DNA of 64,000 bases from Pedosphaera parvula Ellin514 (GTDB lineage: Bacteria; Verrucomicrobiota; Verrucomicrobiia; Limisphaerales; Pedosphaeraceae): positions 1-64,000 of the forward strand of contig NZ_ABOX02000009.1 of assembly GCF_000172555.1 (NCBI RefSeq), given 5' to 3'. Positions 7,073 through 16,516 of the stretch are shown in pieces (position 1 is the first letter of the stretch; every line of letters begins with the position of its first letter). The notes under the pieces are model-generated. The model was not told where the DNA came from and did not search any database. It worked only from the letters and a program-made list of their open reading frames with translations. The translations under genes were made by a program, and so were the position numbers.

Positions 7073-8728
7073 ATGCCGGAGATGAATGACATTGATCTAT
7101 TGCGACAGTATGCGTCCAGCAAGTCTGAGGAGGCGTTTTCTGCGCTGGTTTCGCGGCATATCAATCTGGTTTATTCTGCTGCGATGCGATATGTCGGCAA
7201 CCAGAGCCAGGCCGAGGAGATTACCCAGGCGGTATTTATCATCCTGGCAAAGAAGGCGGCCAGCCTGTCCAGTGGAACGATACTTTCCGGTTGGCTATTC
7301 AAAACCGCGCGGCTGACGGCGGCAAATTATTTGCGAACTGAAATCCGGCGCAGCCGCCGGGAACAGGAGGCTTACATGCAATCCAATTTGCACGAGACGG
7401 AATCCGAAGCTTGGAAACAGATCGCCCCTTTATTGGACGATGCGATTGCAGAGCTGGGTGAGACGGATCGGAATGCCCTTGTGCTGCGATTTGTGGAAGG
7501 CAAGGATCTCAAGCAGGTGGGGGCCGCCCTCGGTACAACCGAGGAGGCGGCAAAAAAGCGGGTGAGTCGGGCGGTGGATAAATTGCGCGGTCTATTCAGC
7601 AGGAAAGATATTACTCTTTCGGCGGCAGCGTTAAGCGCCGCGATTGCAGCGCATTCAATTCAAGCCGCGCCTGCGGGCCTGGTGGCATCAGTCACGACCG
7701 GAGCCATCACGGGAACGGCGGTAACTACAACAACGTTGAGTCTGGTAAAAGGAACTTTAAAACTTATGGCATGGACAAAAGTGAAAATTGCCGCCGGAGT
7801 CGCGGTAACGGCAATGATGGCGTATCAATGGCACGAGAATTACACTCAGAAACAGGAACTGCACACGGTGCAGGAGCAGTTGCATCAACGTGAGCAGGAG
7901 CTGAAGACGCAGAAGGATACCCTTGCCATCCTCCAAGCTGAGAGATCGGAGATGGCTGAGAAGATGCATGCTGCGCAGGTTGAAAAGGCAAAGTTGATCG
8001 GGGGCAAGAAGGCGGCCGTGGCAGCGGCGACTGCGGCGGCAAAAGCCAGTCTCGCCTCAGGGAGTAACGGGTCATTCGGCGGCATGCTCTCGAAAATGAT
8101 GAGTGATCCGGGAATGAAGGAATTCATGAAGCAGCAAAGCTTGAGTGCACTCAGAATCCAATATGGGCAATTGGTGAAGCAATTAAATCTAAGTCCGGAG
8201 GAGACGGACAAATTTTACCAGATCCTGGGTGATAATGCATTGACGGGCATTGAGAGAACTTCGGCCGTGATGAAGGGAGATGTTGATAGAACAGTGGCCA
8301 AGCAGGAAATAGACGAGGACCAGAAGCAATTGAAAGAGAAGATTAAAGGTTTGCTGGGAGAGGATGGATTCAAGCAGTACGAAGATTATAAGGAGAGCGT
8401 TCCGGCGCAAACCAGTTTAAACCTCTATAAAGGACAACTGACGGAGAATTCTCTCAGTGATGAACAGAGCGCGCGTTTATTGGACATCATGAAACGCGAA
8501 GGCAAACAGGTAACCAAACTGGACAATACTTCCTTGTCGCTTTCCGGTGGCGCGATGGACACCTACCTTAAACAACAATCGGAGAGTAATCAGAGAATCT
8601 TCCAACAGTCTGCTGATTTTCTAAAGCCCGAGCAACTGGCTGCTTTAGGAAAATTTCAGACTAACATGCTCAATATGACCAAGGCCGCAATGAGCATGAG
8701 CAAGCAATTCATGGGCGATGCAAAATAA
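7073..8728 (+). CDS. ECF-like sigma factor with long membrane/coiled-coil tail
   Basis: 551 residues. Residues 1-175 are a complete ECF-type sigma-70 factor. Region 2 is at about 8-80 (AFSALVSRHINLVYSAAMRY...AEEITQAVFIILAKKA). Region 4 is at about 115-175 (AELGETDRNALVLRFVEGKDLKQVGAALG, AAKKRVSRAVDKL). A hydrophobic alanine-rich stretch (about 182-200) and a probable membrane segment near 240 follow. A Gln/Glu/Lys-rich coiled coil (about 255-310) and a helical tail complete it. Such tailed sigma factors are frequent in Verrucomicrobiota and Planctomycetota, where the tail is thought to sense or tether. It is a paralogue of the protein at 18303-19952, including the motif LKLMAWTKVKIA. The start may be the ATG at 7082. 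No anti-sigma gene is adjacent. Confidence 0.88.
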   Translation: MPEMNDIDLLRQYASSKSEEAFSALVSRHINLVYSAAMRYVGNQSQAEEITQAVFIILAKKAASLSSGTILSGWLFKTARLTAANYLRTEIRRSRREQEAYMQSNLHETESEAWKQIAPLLDDAIAELGETDRNALVLRFVEGKDLKQVGAALGTTEEAAKKRVSRAVDKLRGLFSRKDITLSAAALSAAIAAHSIQAAPAGLVASVTTGAITGTAVTTTTLSLVKGTLKLMAWTKVKIAAGVAVTAMMAYQWHENYTQKQELHTVQEQLHQREQELKTQKDTLAILQAERSEMAEKMHAAQVEKAKLIGGKKAAVAAATAAAKASLASGSNGSFGGMLSKMMSDPGMKEFMKQQSLSALRIQYGQLVKQLNLSPEETDKFYQILGDNALTGIERTSAVMKGDVDRTVAKQEIDEDQKQLKEKIKGLLGEDGFKQYEDYKESVPAQTSLNLYKGQLTENSLSDEQSARLLDIMKREGKQVTKLDNTSLSLSGGAMDTYLKQQSESNQRIFQQSADFLKPEQLAALGKFQTNMLNMTKAAMSMSKQFMGDAK

Positions 8729-8731
8729 AAA

Positions 8732-8759
8732 ACGCCTGGCAGATGATTCCACCAGGCGT
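8732..8759 (-). terminator. Rho-independent terminator of the LamG/Ig gene
   Basis: ACGCCTGG (8732-8739) and CCAGGCGT (8752-8759) form a perfect 8-bp stem with a 12-base loop. Read on the minus strand, the stem is followed by a T-rich run (complement of 8722-8731), so it terminates the minus-strand gene ending at 8779. It lies just past the convergent sigma-factor gene's stop. On the plus strand no T-run follows. Confidence 0.8.
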
Positions 8760-8778
8760 CGTTGTATTGAGCCGGTTA

Positions 8779-11700
8779 CTACGGCATTGAGACGCGGTAG
8801 AACTGAGTTGGATTATTCTGTGCGTTCAGGTCGGTAAAGGTGAACTGGCCGTTAGCGTCGAAAGTGCCAGTTGATACAACCGTCCATTGTGCCAGCGGCA
8901 GGCTGATATCGGTCGTTGCCAGGATGGTGTAGGAGGCATTGGCCGGACCCGTGCCGCTGAATTGGACATTACCATCGCTCAGGTGTGTGACTCCTGAGAG
9001 AGCGAAGGATTGCACCTGAAGAACCGCAATGGAACTGGTCGCAGTGCCAACCGAGTTGGTAACCCGCAAGCTGTAATTACCAGCATCCGAGAGTTGCAGA
9101 TTTGTCAGCGTCAGTGTCACATTGGTAGCTCCTGGTATGCTGGCACCACTCTTCAGCCACTGGTAGGCCAAAGGATCAGAACCATCCACCAGCGCCGAGA
9201 GCTTCACACTCTGGCCACTCAAACCATTGGTGTCTTGAGGTTGAGTATAGAAGACCGGGGCGAGAGTGCTTACAGCCGAATACAGGGTCTGTACTTCGGA
9301 GGGTTGGAGGGCATGGTTGTAGAGACGCACATCGTCAATCTCACCCGTAAATGGCCAGTTGTAGCCGGAGACGGCACTCGATTCCCGGGAACCGATGCTT
9401 ACATCATGAGTGCTGTAGAGGAGTGAGTTTGGACCAGTGATGCTGGTTGCCAGTTGTCCATTGGCATAGAGTTTGAGAAATCCGGTGGAAGCATCAAACG
9501 TGGCAACGAGCAACTGCCAACGACCATTGAGGGCAACGGAACTTTGCGCATTGACCGAGGCTCCATTTGCGCCGCGCACATAGAAGCGGTAGAATCCGCC
9601 GTTGACATCGATGGCGTATTGCTCGGTGCCGCCATAACCCTTGGCAATAATGCCGGCATTATTGACCTGGGTGGCTGGACCCTTGATCCAGGCAGCCACA
9701 GAAAGGGCGAGGGAGTTGGTAAAGTTCAAGCTCGCGCTGTCAGGCACTGTCACATAGGTGAGGCCAGAGCCATCGGCGTTGAAATTCAGGGCGCCGTTCA
9801 CGCGGCCCGCAATCCATTCGGAGTCGTCGCCGGGGAAGTTGATGAGATTTCCCGTGTTGCCATTGCCCGACGAATCGGCCGCGGTGATGTCACTGGTTTC
9901 ATCAAACTTCCACCAGGCGAGAGTATTGGCCAGGGAGAAGGTGGTGACCTGCACCACGGCATTTGAGCTGATGGCGAAACCGGAAGCGTTCGTGACTGCA
10001 AGAGTAAAATTTCCCGCGTCCGATAACTGAAGATTGGTTATCATCAGGCTTGAGTTTGTTGCACCGGGAATGCTGACACCATTGTTTTGCCACTGATAAG
10101 TCAGCGGTGCATCTCCATCCACGAAGGCAGAGAGCGCCAGGTTATCACCGACATATTTCGGAGCGCTCAGAGGTTGAGTGTAGAAGACCGGGGCAAGGCC
10201 GCCGAAGGCATTATAGAGCGTCTGCACATCGGCTGCACTCAGGGCGCGATTGTAGATACGAACGTCATCCATGGCTCCGGCAAATGGGAAGTTGTAACCT
10301 GAGGAAGACGATGACTCGCGGTTTCCAATCGAGACCTCGTGATTGTTATCCACGAGCAGAGTGCCGGGAGCGGCAGTGTTGGAAGCGACCAGCTGGCCGT
10401 TGACGTAAATGCACATGGTGGTGAATCTGCCATCATAGGTGGCCACCAGGTGCTGCCATTGTCCATTAGGGGTGACCTGTGTAGTTACGGTAGTGGACGC
10501 TCCTGCTGCACTTCTCACATAGAACCGGTAGGCCGGAGTGGTGAGTTGGTCCGTGTGAACGTCCAGAGTATACTGTTCGTTAAGCCCACCATAGCCTTTG
10601 GAAATGATGCCAGCGCCACTAACCTGGGCAGCCGATCCTCTTACCCAGGCGGCCAGGGTGAATGTCAGATTGGTGTCGAAGTTCAGGCTGGGGGAATCCG
10701 GTATTGTTGCATACTCGGAAGTGGAGCCGGAATTAAACTGGAGGGCACCATTGATTCGGCCATTCACCCATTCGGAGGTAAAGTCAGGGAAGTTAGCCAA
10801 TGAAGCATTGTTCCCATTGGTCGATGAGTCTGCAGCCATGTAGGAACCGGTGCCATCATCAAACTTCCAGTAACCAGCCAAAGCGTTCGTGACATAGAAA
10901 GCCTGCACCTGGATGTTTGCCACTGAGCTGGTGGCGGCACCATAAGCGTTGGAAACTACCAAGGTATAATCGCCTGCATCCGACAGTTGCAACGGTTGGA
11001 ATATGAGGCTGGTATTGGTCGCGCTGATGAGTTTGGTGCCATTTTTCATCCACTGGTAGGTGAAAGGTGCCGTGCCGCCGGCGGTGCCGGAGAGCTTGAG
11101 ATTATCGCCTGCATAGAGTGAAGCACTCGCGGGCTGGCTGACGAATGAGGGTGGATAAACGCCACCTGTAAGATAGAGCGCCTGCACATCCGAGGACGTT
11201 AAGTCGCGATTGTAAATGCGGACGTCATCGATGATTCCTGTGAAGGGTTGATTGTAGCCTGCATTGCCGCTTTGACGATTGCCGATGCTTACTTCGTGTG
11301 TATTGGCCAGCAACGAGAAGGGAGCAACTGCGACCCCTGCCAATTGCCCGTTGATATAAAGATTCATGATGCCGTTGGTTGCATTCAGAACGGCAGCCAG
11401 GTGTTGCCAGGTATTATTGGGTGATACGGTTGTATTCAGGTTAAAGGAGGTGCCATTGGTGTTGCGGACGTAAAAGCGGTAATGGCCTCCATTCACGTCC
11501 AACGTGTATTGCTCGCCTCCATTACCGCTGCCCTTGGCGATGATGCCGGAACTGTTGGTTTGGAGAGTTGAACCGTTTACCCACGCGGCCAGCGTAAATG
11601 TCGAATTCGTGGAGAAATCAAGCACATCGGGAGCCGGTATGGCGAAGCCGGGTATGAGCATGACATCGGAGCCCGAAGCATCGCCGTTAAATGCCAGGCC

Positions 11701-12885
11701 TCCGCCGATCAGTCCGTTCGTCCAGCAGGCGTTGAAATCGGCAAAGTTGAGCAGAGAACCGGTGCTGGCATTTGGTGTGGAATCCAAGGCGGTGGTGGAA
11801 CCACTGCCATCGTCCATCTTCCAATTGCCAACGAGATTATCAACAATATCCGCGGGAGGCAGGCTGGCGACCTGTAGAGTTGCATTTGAACTCGTAATAA
11901 TTCCAACGACGTTGCTAACCTGCACGCTGTAATTGCCGGCACTGGCGAGTTGAGCGTTTGTCACCAACAAAGTCGCGGTTGTGGCACCAGAGATGGGAGA
12001 GCCATTGAAGAGCCATTGGTAGCCGAGAGGCAGAATGCTGTTTGCCTGATCCACTCCCACGGAGAAAGCAGGTAGATCGCCTACGTAGCAGGAGACATTT
12101 CGCGGTTGAGTTGTAATGATGGGGGCCTTGCCGTTGGAGGCGTATAGCTCATAGATATCATTCGTGGAGAGGGCGCGACCATAAATACGCGCGTCATCGA
12201 TCGTGCCTTTGAACGGAAAATTATAGCCGGAGGTGGTGCTTTGTTCCCGTGCTCCAATACTGACTACATGTGTGTTCGGCTTGAGGGAGGTGAGTACACT
12301 GGTGGGTGCCAGTGTGGCATTTAGCTGCCCATTGATGTACATTTGTGTGACGCGATTAGTTCCTGAAATATTGAAAACCACCGCCACATGGTACCAAGTG
12401 TTGGCGGCGGGAGTAAGGGCGGAACTTAACGTTATGGAGTTGGTGGCACTACGCAGAACGATGCGGAATTTACCACCGTTCATATCCAAGTCATATTCCT
12501 CGCCGCCACCGCCGGAGCCTTTGGCGATGATGCCTCCGCCAGCGATCTGCGTGGTGGTACTGAGTTTGACCCAGGCGGCCACGGTGAAGGTGAGACTGGT
12601 GTCAAAGTTAAGGTTGGCTGCGTTTGCCACGGAAACATATTCATTGGTAGGAGTAGTTGTGTTGCAAATCAGAGCGCCGTTAATGCGTCCGTTGGCTGTC
12701 CATTCTGAGTTGTCGGCGGGGAAATTTACCAACGTGCCATTATTACCGTTGCCTGAGGAATCAGCGGCGGCAAGTCCGGTGGTTTCGTCGAGTTTGTAGT
12801 AGGCTACAAGGTTATTCGTAATATCACCTCGTGCGTTAAGTAACACGCAGGAGACAAGTAGAGTCAGCAATGCTTTAAACTTCAT
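8779..12885 (-). CDS. Large secreted protein of four LamG-Ig modules
   Basis: 1368 residues with a signal peptide (MKFKALLTLLVSCVLLNARGD). The protein is four repeats of about 320 residues. Each pairs a LamG/concanavalin-like domain (LVAYYKLDE..., AADSSGNGNNGTL, WHVAVVFN..., DDARIYGRALS) with an Ig-like domain (ITTQPRNVSCYVGDLPAFSV..., YQWLFNGSPISGAT, AGNYSVQVSN). LamG copies begin near residues 24, 345, 667 and 990. A tail of about 70 residues ends FYRVSMP, a C-terminal form common in secreted Verrucomicrobia proteins. Carbohydrate binding or adhesion is likely, with no catalytic domain. The modules are similar enough at DNA level to recombine. It is convergent with the sigma-factor gene and ends at a terminator. 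Confidence 0.88.
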   Translation of the reverse strand: MKFKALLTLLVSCVLLNARGDITNNLVAYYKLDETTGLAAADSSGNGNNGTLVNFPADNSEWTANGRINGALICNTTTPTNEYVSVANAANLNFDTSLTFTVAAWVKLSTTTQIAGGGIIAKGSGGGGEEYDLDMNGGKFRIVLRSATNSITLSSALTPAANTWYHVAVVFNISGTNRVTQMYINGQLNATLAPTSVLTSLKPNTHVVSIGAREQSTTSGYNFPFKGTIDDARIYGRALSTNDIYELYASNGKAPIITTQPRNVSCYVGDLPAFSVGVDQANSILPLGYQWLFNGSPISGATTATLLVTNAQLASAGNYSVQVSNVVGIITSSNATLQVASLPPADIVDNLVGNWKMDDGSGSTTALDSTPNASTGSLLNFADFNACWTNGLIGGGLAFNGDASGSDVMLIPGFAIPAPDVLDFSTNSTFTLAAWVNGSTLQTNSSGIIAKGSGNGGEQYTLDVNGGHYRFYVRNTNGTSFNLNTTVSPNNTWQHLAAVLNATNGIMNLYINGQLAGVAVAPFSLLANTHEVSIGNRQSGNAGYNQPFTGIIDDVRIYNRDLTSSDVQALYLTGGVYPPSFVSQPASASLYAGDNLKLSGTAGGTAPFTYQWMKNGTKLISATNTSLIFQPLQLSDAGDYTLVVSNAYGAATSSVANIQVQAFYVTNALAGYWKFDDGTGSYMAADSSTNGNNASLANFPDFTSEWVNGRINGALQFNSGSTSEYATIPDSPSLNFDTNLTFTLAAWVRGSAAQVSGAGIISKGYGGLNEQYTLDVHTDQLTTPAYRFYVRSAAGASTTVTTQVTPNGQWQHLVATYDGRFTTMCIYVNGQLVASNTAAPGTLLVDNNHEVSIGNRESSSSSGYNFPFAGAMDDVRIYNRALSAADVQTLYNAFGGLAPVFYTQPLSAPKYVGDNLALSAFVDGDAPLTYQWQNNGVSIPGATNSSLMITNLQLSDAGNFTLAVTNASGFAISSNAVVQVTTFSLANTLAWWKFDETSDITAADSSGNGNTGNLINFPGDDSEWIAGRVNGALNFNADGSGLTYVTVPDSASLNFTNSLALSVAAWIKGPATQVNNAGIIAKGYGGTEQYAIDVNGGFYRFYVRGANGASVNAQSSVALNGRWQLLVATFDASTGFLKLYANGQLATSITGPNSLLYSTHDVSIGSRESSAVSGYNWPFTGEIDDVRLYNHALQPSEVQTLYSAVSTLAPVFYTQPQDTNGLSGQSVKLSALVDGSDPLAYQWLKSGASIPGATNVTLTLTNLQLSDAGNYSLRVTNSVGTATSSIAVLQVQSFALSGVTHLSDGNVQFSGTGPANASYTILATTDISLPLAQWTVVSTGTFDANGQFTFTDLNAQNNPTQFYRVSMP

Positions 12886-13137
12886 ATGATGAAGACAATA
12901 TTTGAGTTTTGAAGTGATTAGCTCGATATAAATAAGGGATTTGATGCTGTTTTTATAACTTACCGGTTAAGAAGGGTCAATATGAAAGCGGCTTGTTACC
13001 CGAACGTTACAAAGCACTGTCGATGACTCATAAGCTGAGACTTAGTGCGTTTGCCTTCAATGGCGTTGGTTCGTTTATTTGCTGAGGCTACTTCATGGGC
13101 AGCGTCAATCGAGAAGATGCTGATATGCCCAGGAACG

Positions 13138-14496
13138 TCATACTCCGCCATCTCCGGGACCGCTGCCGATGCCTCCGTCATTAATGAGGTAAATGATCGG
13201 AAGAAACATGGCAATGACGATCGAGCCGACTACAACCGCAAGGAAAACAATCATCACCGGTTCGATAAGGGACATCAGTGCCGAAACCGAGTTGTCCACT
13301 TCCTCGTCGTAGTTGTCAGCGATTTTATTCAGCATTTCCGGAAGGGCACCCGTTTGTTCACCCACGTCGATCATGCCCACTACCATGACCGGAAAGACGC
13401 TCGCCTGCCGGAGCGGGGCAGCGATGCTTTCGCCATTCTTGACGTTGTCATGAACATGTTCGACCGCGTCACGGAGAATAACATTGCCAGTGGTTTCCTT
13501 GACAATATCGAGCGACTGCAAAATCGGGACACCAGTGGTGGTGAGGGTGCCGAGCGTGCGGGTGAAGCGCGCAATGGCAACCTTGCTGAAGAGAGTGCCC
13601 AGGATAGGCATTTTAAGTTTAAACCTATCGAAGACGTTGCGACCTACTCGGGTGCGAAGGCTGAGAAGCAAAATCCCATAAACTGCGGCGGCGATGGCGG
13701 CTGTAAGTACAAAATGAGAGCGAATGGAGTCGCTTATCCCGAGCACCAGTCGAGTGAACGCGGGGAGTGGTTTGCCATTCATCATGCCTTCGAAAACCGC
13801 TTTGAATTTTGGAATGACATAAAGAAGCATAATTCCCATGACTCCGGTGGCGACGCTGATAACAGCGGCGGGGTAGAACAGGGCGGCGATGACTTTTCTT
13901 TTGATCTTCTCCGTTTTTTCCGTGAAATCCGAGAGTCGCTTCAGCGTGATTTCAAGCGAGCCACTGAGTTCGCCTGCCCTGACCATGCTGAGGTAAAGGT
14001 GGTTGAAGACGCGCGGATGCTGAGCCAGTGCTTCACTGAATGTGCAGCCGCCCTCGATGGATGAACCAACCCCGGTGATGATATTTTTGAAGGAGGGATT
14101 CGTTTCCTGTTCCTCCAGCAGACGCAAACAGCGGAGCAGAGGCATGCCGGCATCGAGCGCAGTGGAAAGCTGGCGTGTGAAAATGCAAAGCTGTTTCGTT
14201 TTTACCCGGGCACGAAGGAAAGGAATTTGGAACTTTGCAAGGAACTCCCGCCTTGATGTGCGCGTGGATGAGATCTGAACCTGATGGTTCACAGACTTGG
14301 AAGTGAGGCCCAAACGTTGAGCATGTCTTCGTGCCCGCTCAGCGGGACTTGATGAGGGCTTCAGTTCAGTTACCCGGGTTGGATAGAAGCCCATTTCCTT
14401 GATTCTTTGAATGGCTTCGTTTTGGTTGGCGACCTGAAGGGTGCCCTTGGTTTCCTTGCCGTGCTGGTCCACGGCTTTATAAGTGAAGGTACTCAT
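13138..14496 (-). CDS. GspF/PilC family inner-membrane protein (type II secretion or type IV pilus)
   Basis: 452 residues from the ATG at 14496, which has AGGAG ten bases upstream; the frame is open further 5' but this start fits the family (MSTFTYKAVDQHGKETKGTL). Two T2SSF domains are visible: about residues 125-250 (FTRQLSTALDAGMPLLRCLRLLEEQE..., GGCTFSEALAQHPRVF..., AGELSGSLEITLKRL) and about 325-440 (FTRTLGTLTTTGVPILQSLDIV..., VGEQTGALPEMLNKIADNYDEEV). Three membrane helices are placed as in GspF/PilC. It is the platform protein of type II secretion or type IV pilus machines. No assembly ATPase or pseudopilin is adjacent. The pilus operon at 32586-39068 lacks such a protein, so this orphan might serve it (inference). 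Confidence 0.9.
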   Translation of the reverse strand: MSTFTYKAVDQHGKETKGTLQVANQNEAIQRIKEMGFYPTRVTELKPSSSPAERARRHAQRLGLTSKSVNHQVQISSTRTSRREFLAKFQIPFLRARVKTKQLCIFTRQLSTALDAGMPLLRCLRLLEEQETNPSFKNIITGVGSSIEGGCTFSEALAQHPRVFNHLYLSMVRAGELSGSLEITLKRLSDFTEKTEKIKRKVIAALFYPAAVISVATGVMGIMLLYVIPKFKAVFEGMMNGKPLPAFTRLVLGISDSIRSHFVLTAAIAAAVYGILLLSLRTRVGRNVFDRFKLKMPILGTLFSKVAIARFTRTLGTLTTTGVPILQSLDIVKETTGNVILRDAVEHVHDNVKNGESIAAPLRQASVFPVMVVGMIDVGEQTGALPEMLNKIADNYDEEVDNSVSALMSLIEPVMIVFLAVVVGSIVIAMFLPIIYLINDGGIGSGPGDGGV

Positions 14497-14713
14497 AATT
14501 AAACAACTCCTTTGTTGCATCAGTGTGTCTGATTTGGCTGTGAAATGAGGGTAATGGGGTGGGTGGCTCAAAGCAAGCACAATTGTAGGCAGTTTTCGAT
14601 CCACCCCCACAGTTTTAAGAATTGGCGAAGGACGCAGCGGTGAGATAGCTTGGGGATGGCTTATTCAAGGAGACAATGAGTGACAGACTAGATTATATTG
14701 GATTTGCTGGAGT

Positions 14714-15190
14714 ATGCCTGTGACCTTTTATTCGATGCCACGACCGCCGGCGAACTTACTGTTCGACCAGGTGAAGCTGCGGTTTTTAGGGGTGGTTCCG
14801 GGAGATCAAGTGCGGGGTTTGGTGCCGTTTTACCATTTTCGTATTCTTATAAAAAGGACTACCGACGTGGGGCATATCAATTTTCGCATCGGAGATACGG
14901 AACATGTTCGTCTCTGTGCCGGTCACATTGGATATCAGGTGGAGGAAAGGTTTCGAGGCAGACACTATGCATTTCAGGCATGCTGTGCGATTGCCCCTTT
15001 TGTACGTTCCATCTATCCGGCTGTAATCCTAACCTGCGATCCGGACAATGTGGCGTCGAGGAAAACTATCGAGCGTCTGGGCGCCAGGTTCCTGGATGAA
15101 GTTCCCCTTGCGCCAGCGGACCAGATTTACCATCCGGGATCGTGCGTTAAACGGCGCTACGAATGGGGATTGTGTGCGGAGCAGCCGTGA
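14714..15190 (+). CDS. GNAT family acetyltransferase
   Basis: 158 residues with a GNAT fold: VGHINFRIGDTEHVRLCAGHIGYQVEERFRGRHYAFQAC (acetyl-CoA-binding region, about 55-95) and VILTCDPDNVASRKTIERLGARFLDEV (about 107-133). It resembles the acetyltransferases sometimes labelled tagatose-bisphosphate aldolase-like in databases. Substrate unknown. The ATG at 14714 has no good ribosome site. A 15-codon ORF with a good site (AAGGAGAC, ATG 14676) ends at 14723 and overlaps this start, so translation may be coupled. An ATG at 14735 is the alternative. Confidence 0.8.
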   Translation: MPVTFYSMPRPPANLLFDQVKLRFLGVVPGDQVRGLVPFYHFRILIKRTTDVGHINFRIGDTEHVRLCAGHIGYQVEERFRGRHYAFQACCAIAPFVRSIYPAVILTCDPDNVASRKTIERLGARFLDEVPLAPADQIYHPGSCVKRRYEWGLCAEQP

Positions 15191-15243
15191 CGGAGTTTTG
15201 TGGTGAAACTCAACCTTAATGATAATCGAGCAAGCGGCAAAGC

Positions 15244-15573
15244 TTAGCGAGCAGGCACGAAAATTTGACGTCCACCAGTGGGGGCATGAAAGCCCATGGA
15301 TCTTTCCCAGCGGCTTTGATCCTTGGTGAAGTAAAAGCGGTCCTTTACTGGAGAGTCCTCCGTTAGAACCCGGTAGTATTTGCCCTGGTTAAGGCTAAAA
15401 ACATCACCGGATTCCACAAAGAAGTAATCATAGCCTTCCTTGGTGCCACAGTAGTAGACGGTGTCCTCAGCATGTCGGCGGGCTGTTCCTTGAACAGCCT
15501 CGTAGGAAACCACTTTGGGATGAATGCAGCCGGTTAAGGTGATGAGCAGCAGGAGTGAGAGGGCGATGCGCAT
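15244..15573 (-). CDS. Small predicted lipoprotein
   Basis: 109 residues with a lipoprotein signal: MRIALSLLLLITLTGC, lipobox LTGC with Cys at 16. The mature part (HPKVVSYEAVQGTARRHAEDTVYYCGTKEGYDYFF..., FYFTKDQSRW) matches no family I recognise. It is probably anchored in the outer or inner membrane facing the periplasm. It lies alone between convergent and divergent genes. Function unknown. Confidence 0.7.
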   Translation of the reverse strand: MRIALSLLLLITLTGCIHPKVVSYEAVQGTARRHAEDTVYYCGTKEGYDYFFVESGDVFSLNQGKYYRVLTEDSPVKDRFYFTKDQSRWERSMGFHAPTGGRQIFVPAR

Positions 15574-15695
15574 GATTAGTTAATGTTCGAGGTGCAGACT
15601 ATCAGGATATTGTTGTCAGTTACCAGTTTATCTCGAAGATGCGCTGTTATGTGGATCGTTGCACAAACCTGACCGGAACCGAGGCAGTAAAGTTT

Positions 15696-16223
15696 TTATT
15701 TTTTGGATTTCCCGTTTTGACTCTCCGTCTTTTCAATTTGGCGGAGAAGACTTTCCGGCCTGGTAACCTGTTCAAGGCACTCAGCAGTGGGTTGATCCTT
15801 GAGCGGGATTTCCAGCTTTTCGCATATTTTGTGCAGTAAGCGCAGCATCTCGGTATTTTCCTGTTCAGCAAGGAGGTTGATTTGCAAATCAAGGCGGTTG
15901 CGCCGCTCGCTGAGCCGTCCCAGGCGGTTTTGGCTCATCATGATGATGGGACTGGCGTAAGCAGCCTGGAAGGAGAGGGCGAGATTTAGCAGGATGAAGG
16001 GATACGGATCCCAGTGTTTAACCCAGGCGATCAGATTGAGACAGACCCAGATGGCCAGGAGGACACTTTGAATAATGATAAAGGTCCAACTGCCCACGCA
16101 GGCCGCAAAGCCATCAGCAACACGTTCGCCGAAGGTCCGACTCTCGTCTGCGGCTTGTTCCATTTTTAGGATGGTTTCCACGTTCTTGCGGGTAATTTGC
16201 GAGATAGACTTTTTGCGACTCAT
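15696..16223 (-). CDS. DUF1003 family membrane protein
   Basis: 175 residues with the DUF1003 pattern: a basic N-terminus, FGERVADGFAACVGSWTFIIIQSVLLAIWVCLNL (helix 1, about 31-65), DPYPFILLNLALSFQAAYASPIIMMSQNR (helix 2, about 72-100), then a long polar helix (RLSERRNRLDLQINLLAEQENTEML). The family is common in bacteria and its function is unknown. The C-terminal helix is probably cytoplasmic and coiled. Confidence 0.88.
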   Translation of the reverse strand: MSRKKSISQITRKNVETILKMEQAADESRTFGERVADGFAACVGSWTFIIIQSVLLAIWVCLNLIAWVKHWDPYPFILLNLALSFQAAYASPIIMMSQNRLGRLSERRNRLDLQINLLAEQENTEMLRLLHKICEKLEIPLKDQPTAECLEQVTRPESLLRQIEKTESQNGKSKK

Positions 16224-16516
16224 ATGAAGTTCGAGATTTTGACTTACTAAATTGTAACACAGGAATCAGGCTCGACGAGTGGGTGCCAGACCCCGCAAGC
16301 CATTGGGTTGGAGAGAGTAATCCTTTTGGCAAGCTTTTCCGCTCATTGCTCCCGCCAGTGCGGCAGGAGGCTGGTTTGCATTATCAAGAAGAGAAAGGCT
16401 GGCGGGGAGTTCCAGGTGAAACTTGAGCTGAAAGACATGGAAACTGCGCTCTTTTTCCCGGAGTTTTGGGGGTTACAGCCAATGTTAAAGTGATACAAAC
16501 GGGCCTATTGGTTATC

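Noticed and set aside
8779-12885. Repeats in the LamG gene as a CRISPR-like array
   Set aside because: The repeat unit is about 960 bases of coding sequence with diverged copies, not short identical repeats with spacers.
13045-14064. Plus-strand frame of 339 codons opposite the GspF/PilC gene
   Set aside because: Low-complexity charged product with no family match, and the minus-strand frame has two complete T2SSF domains.
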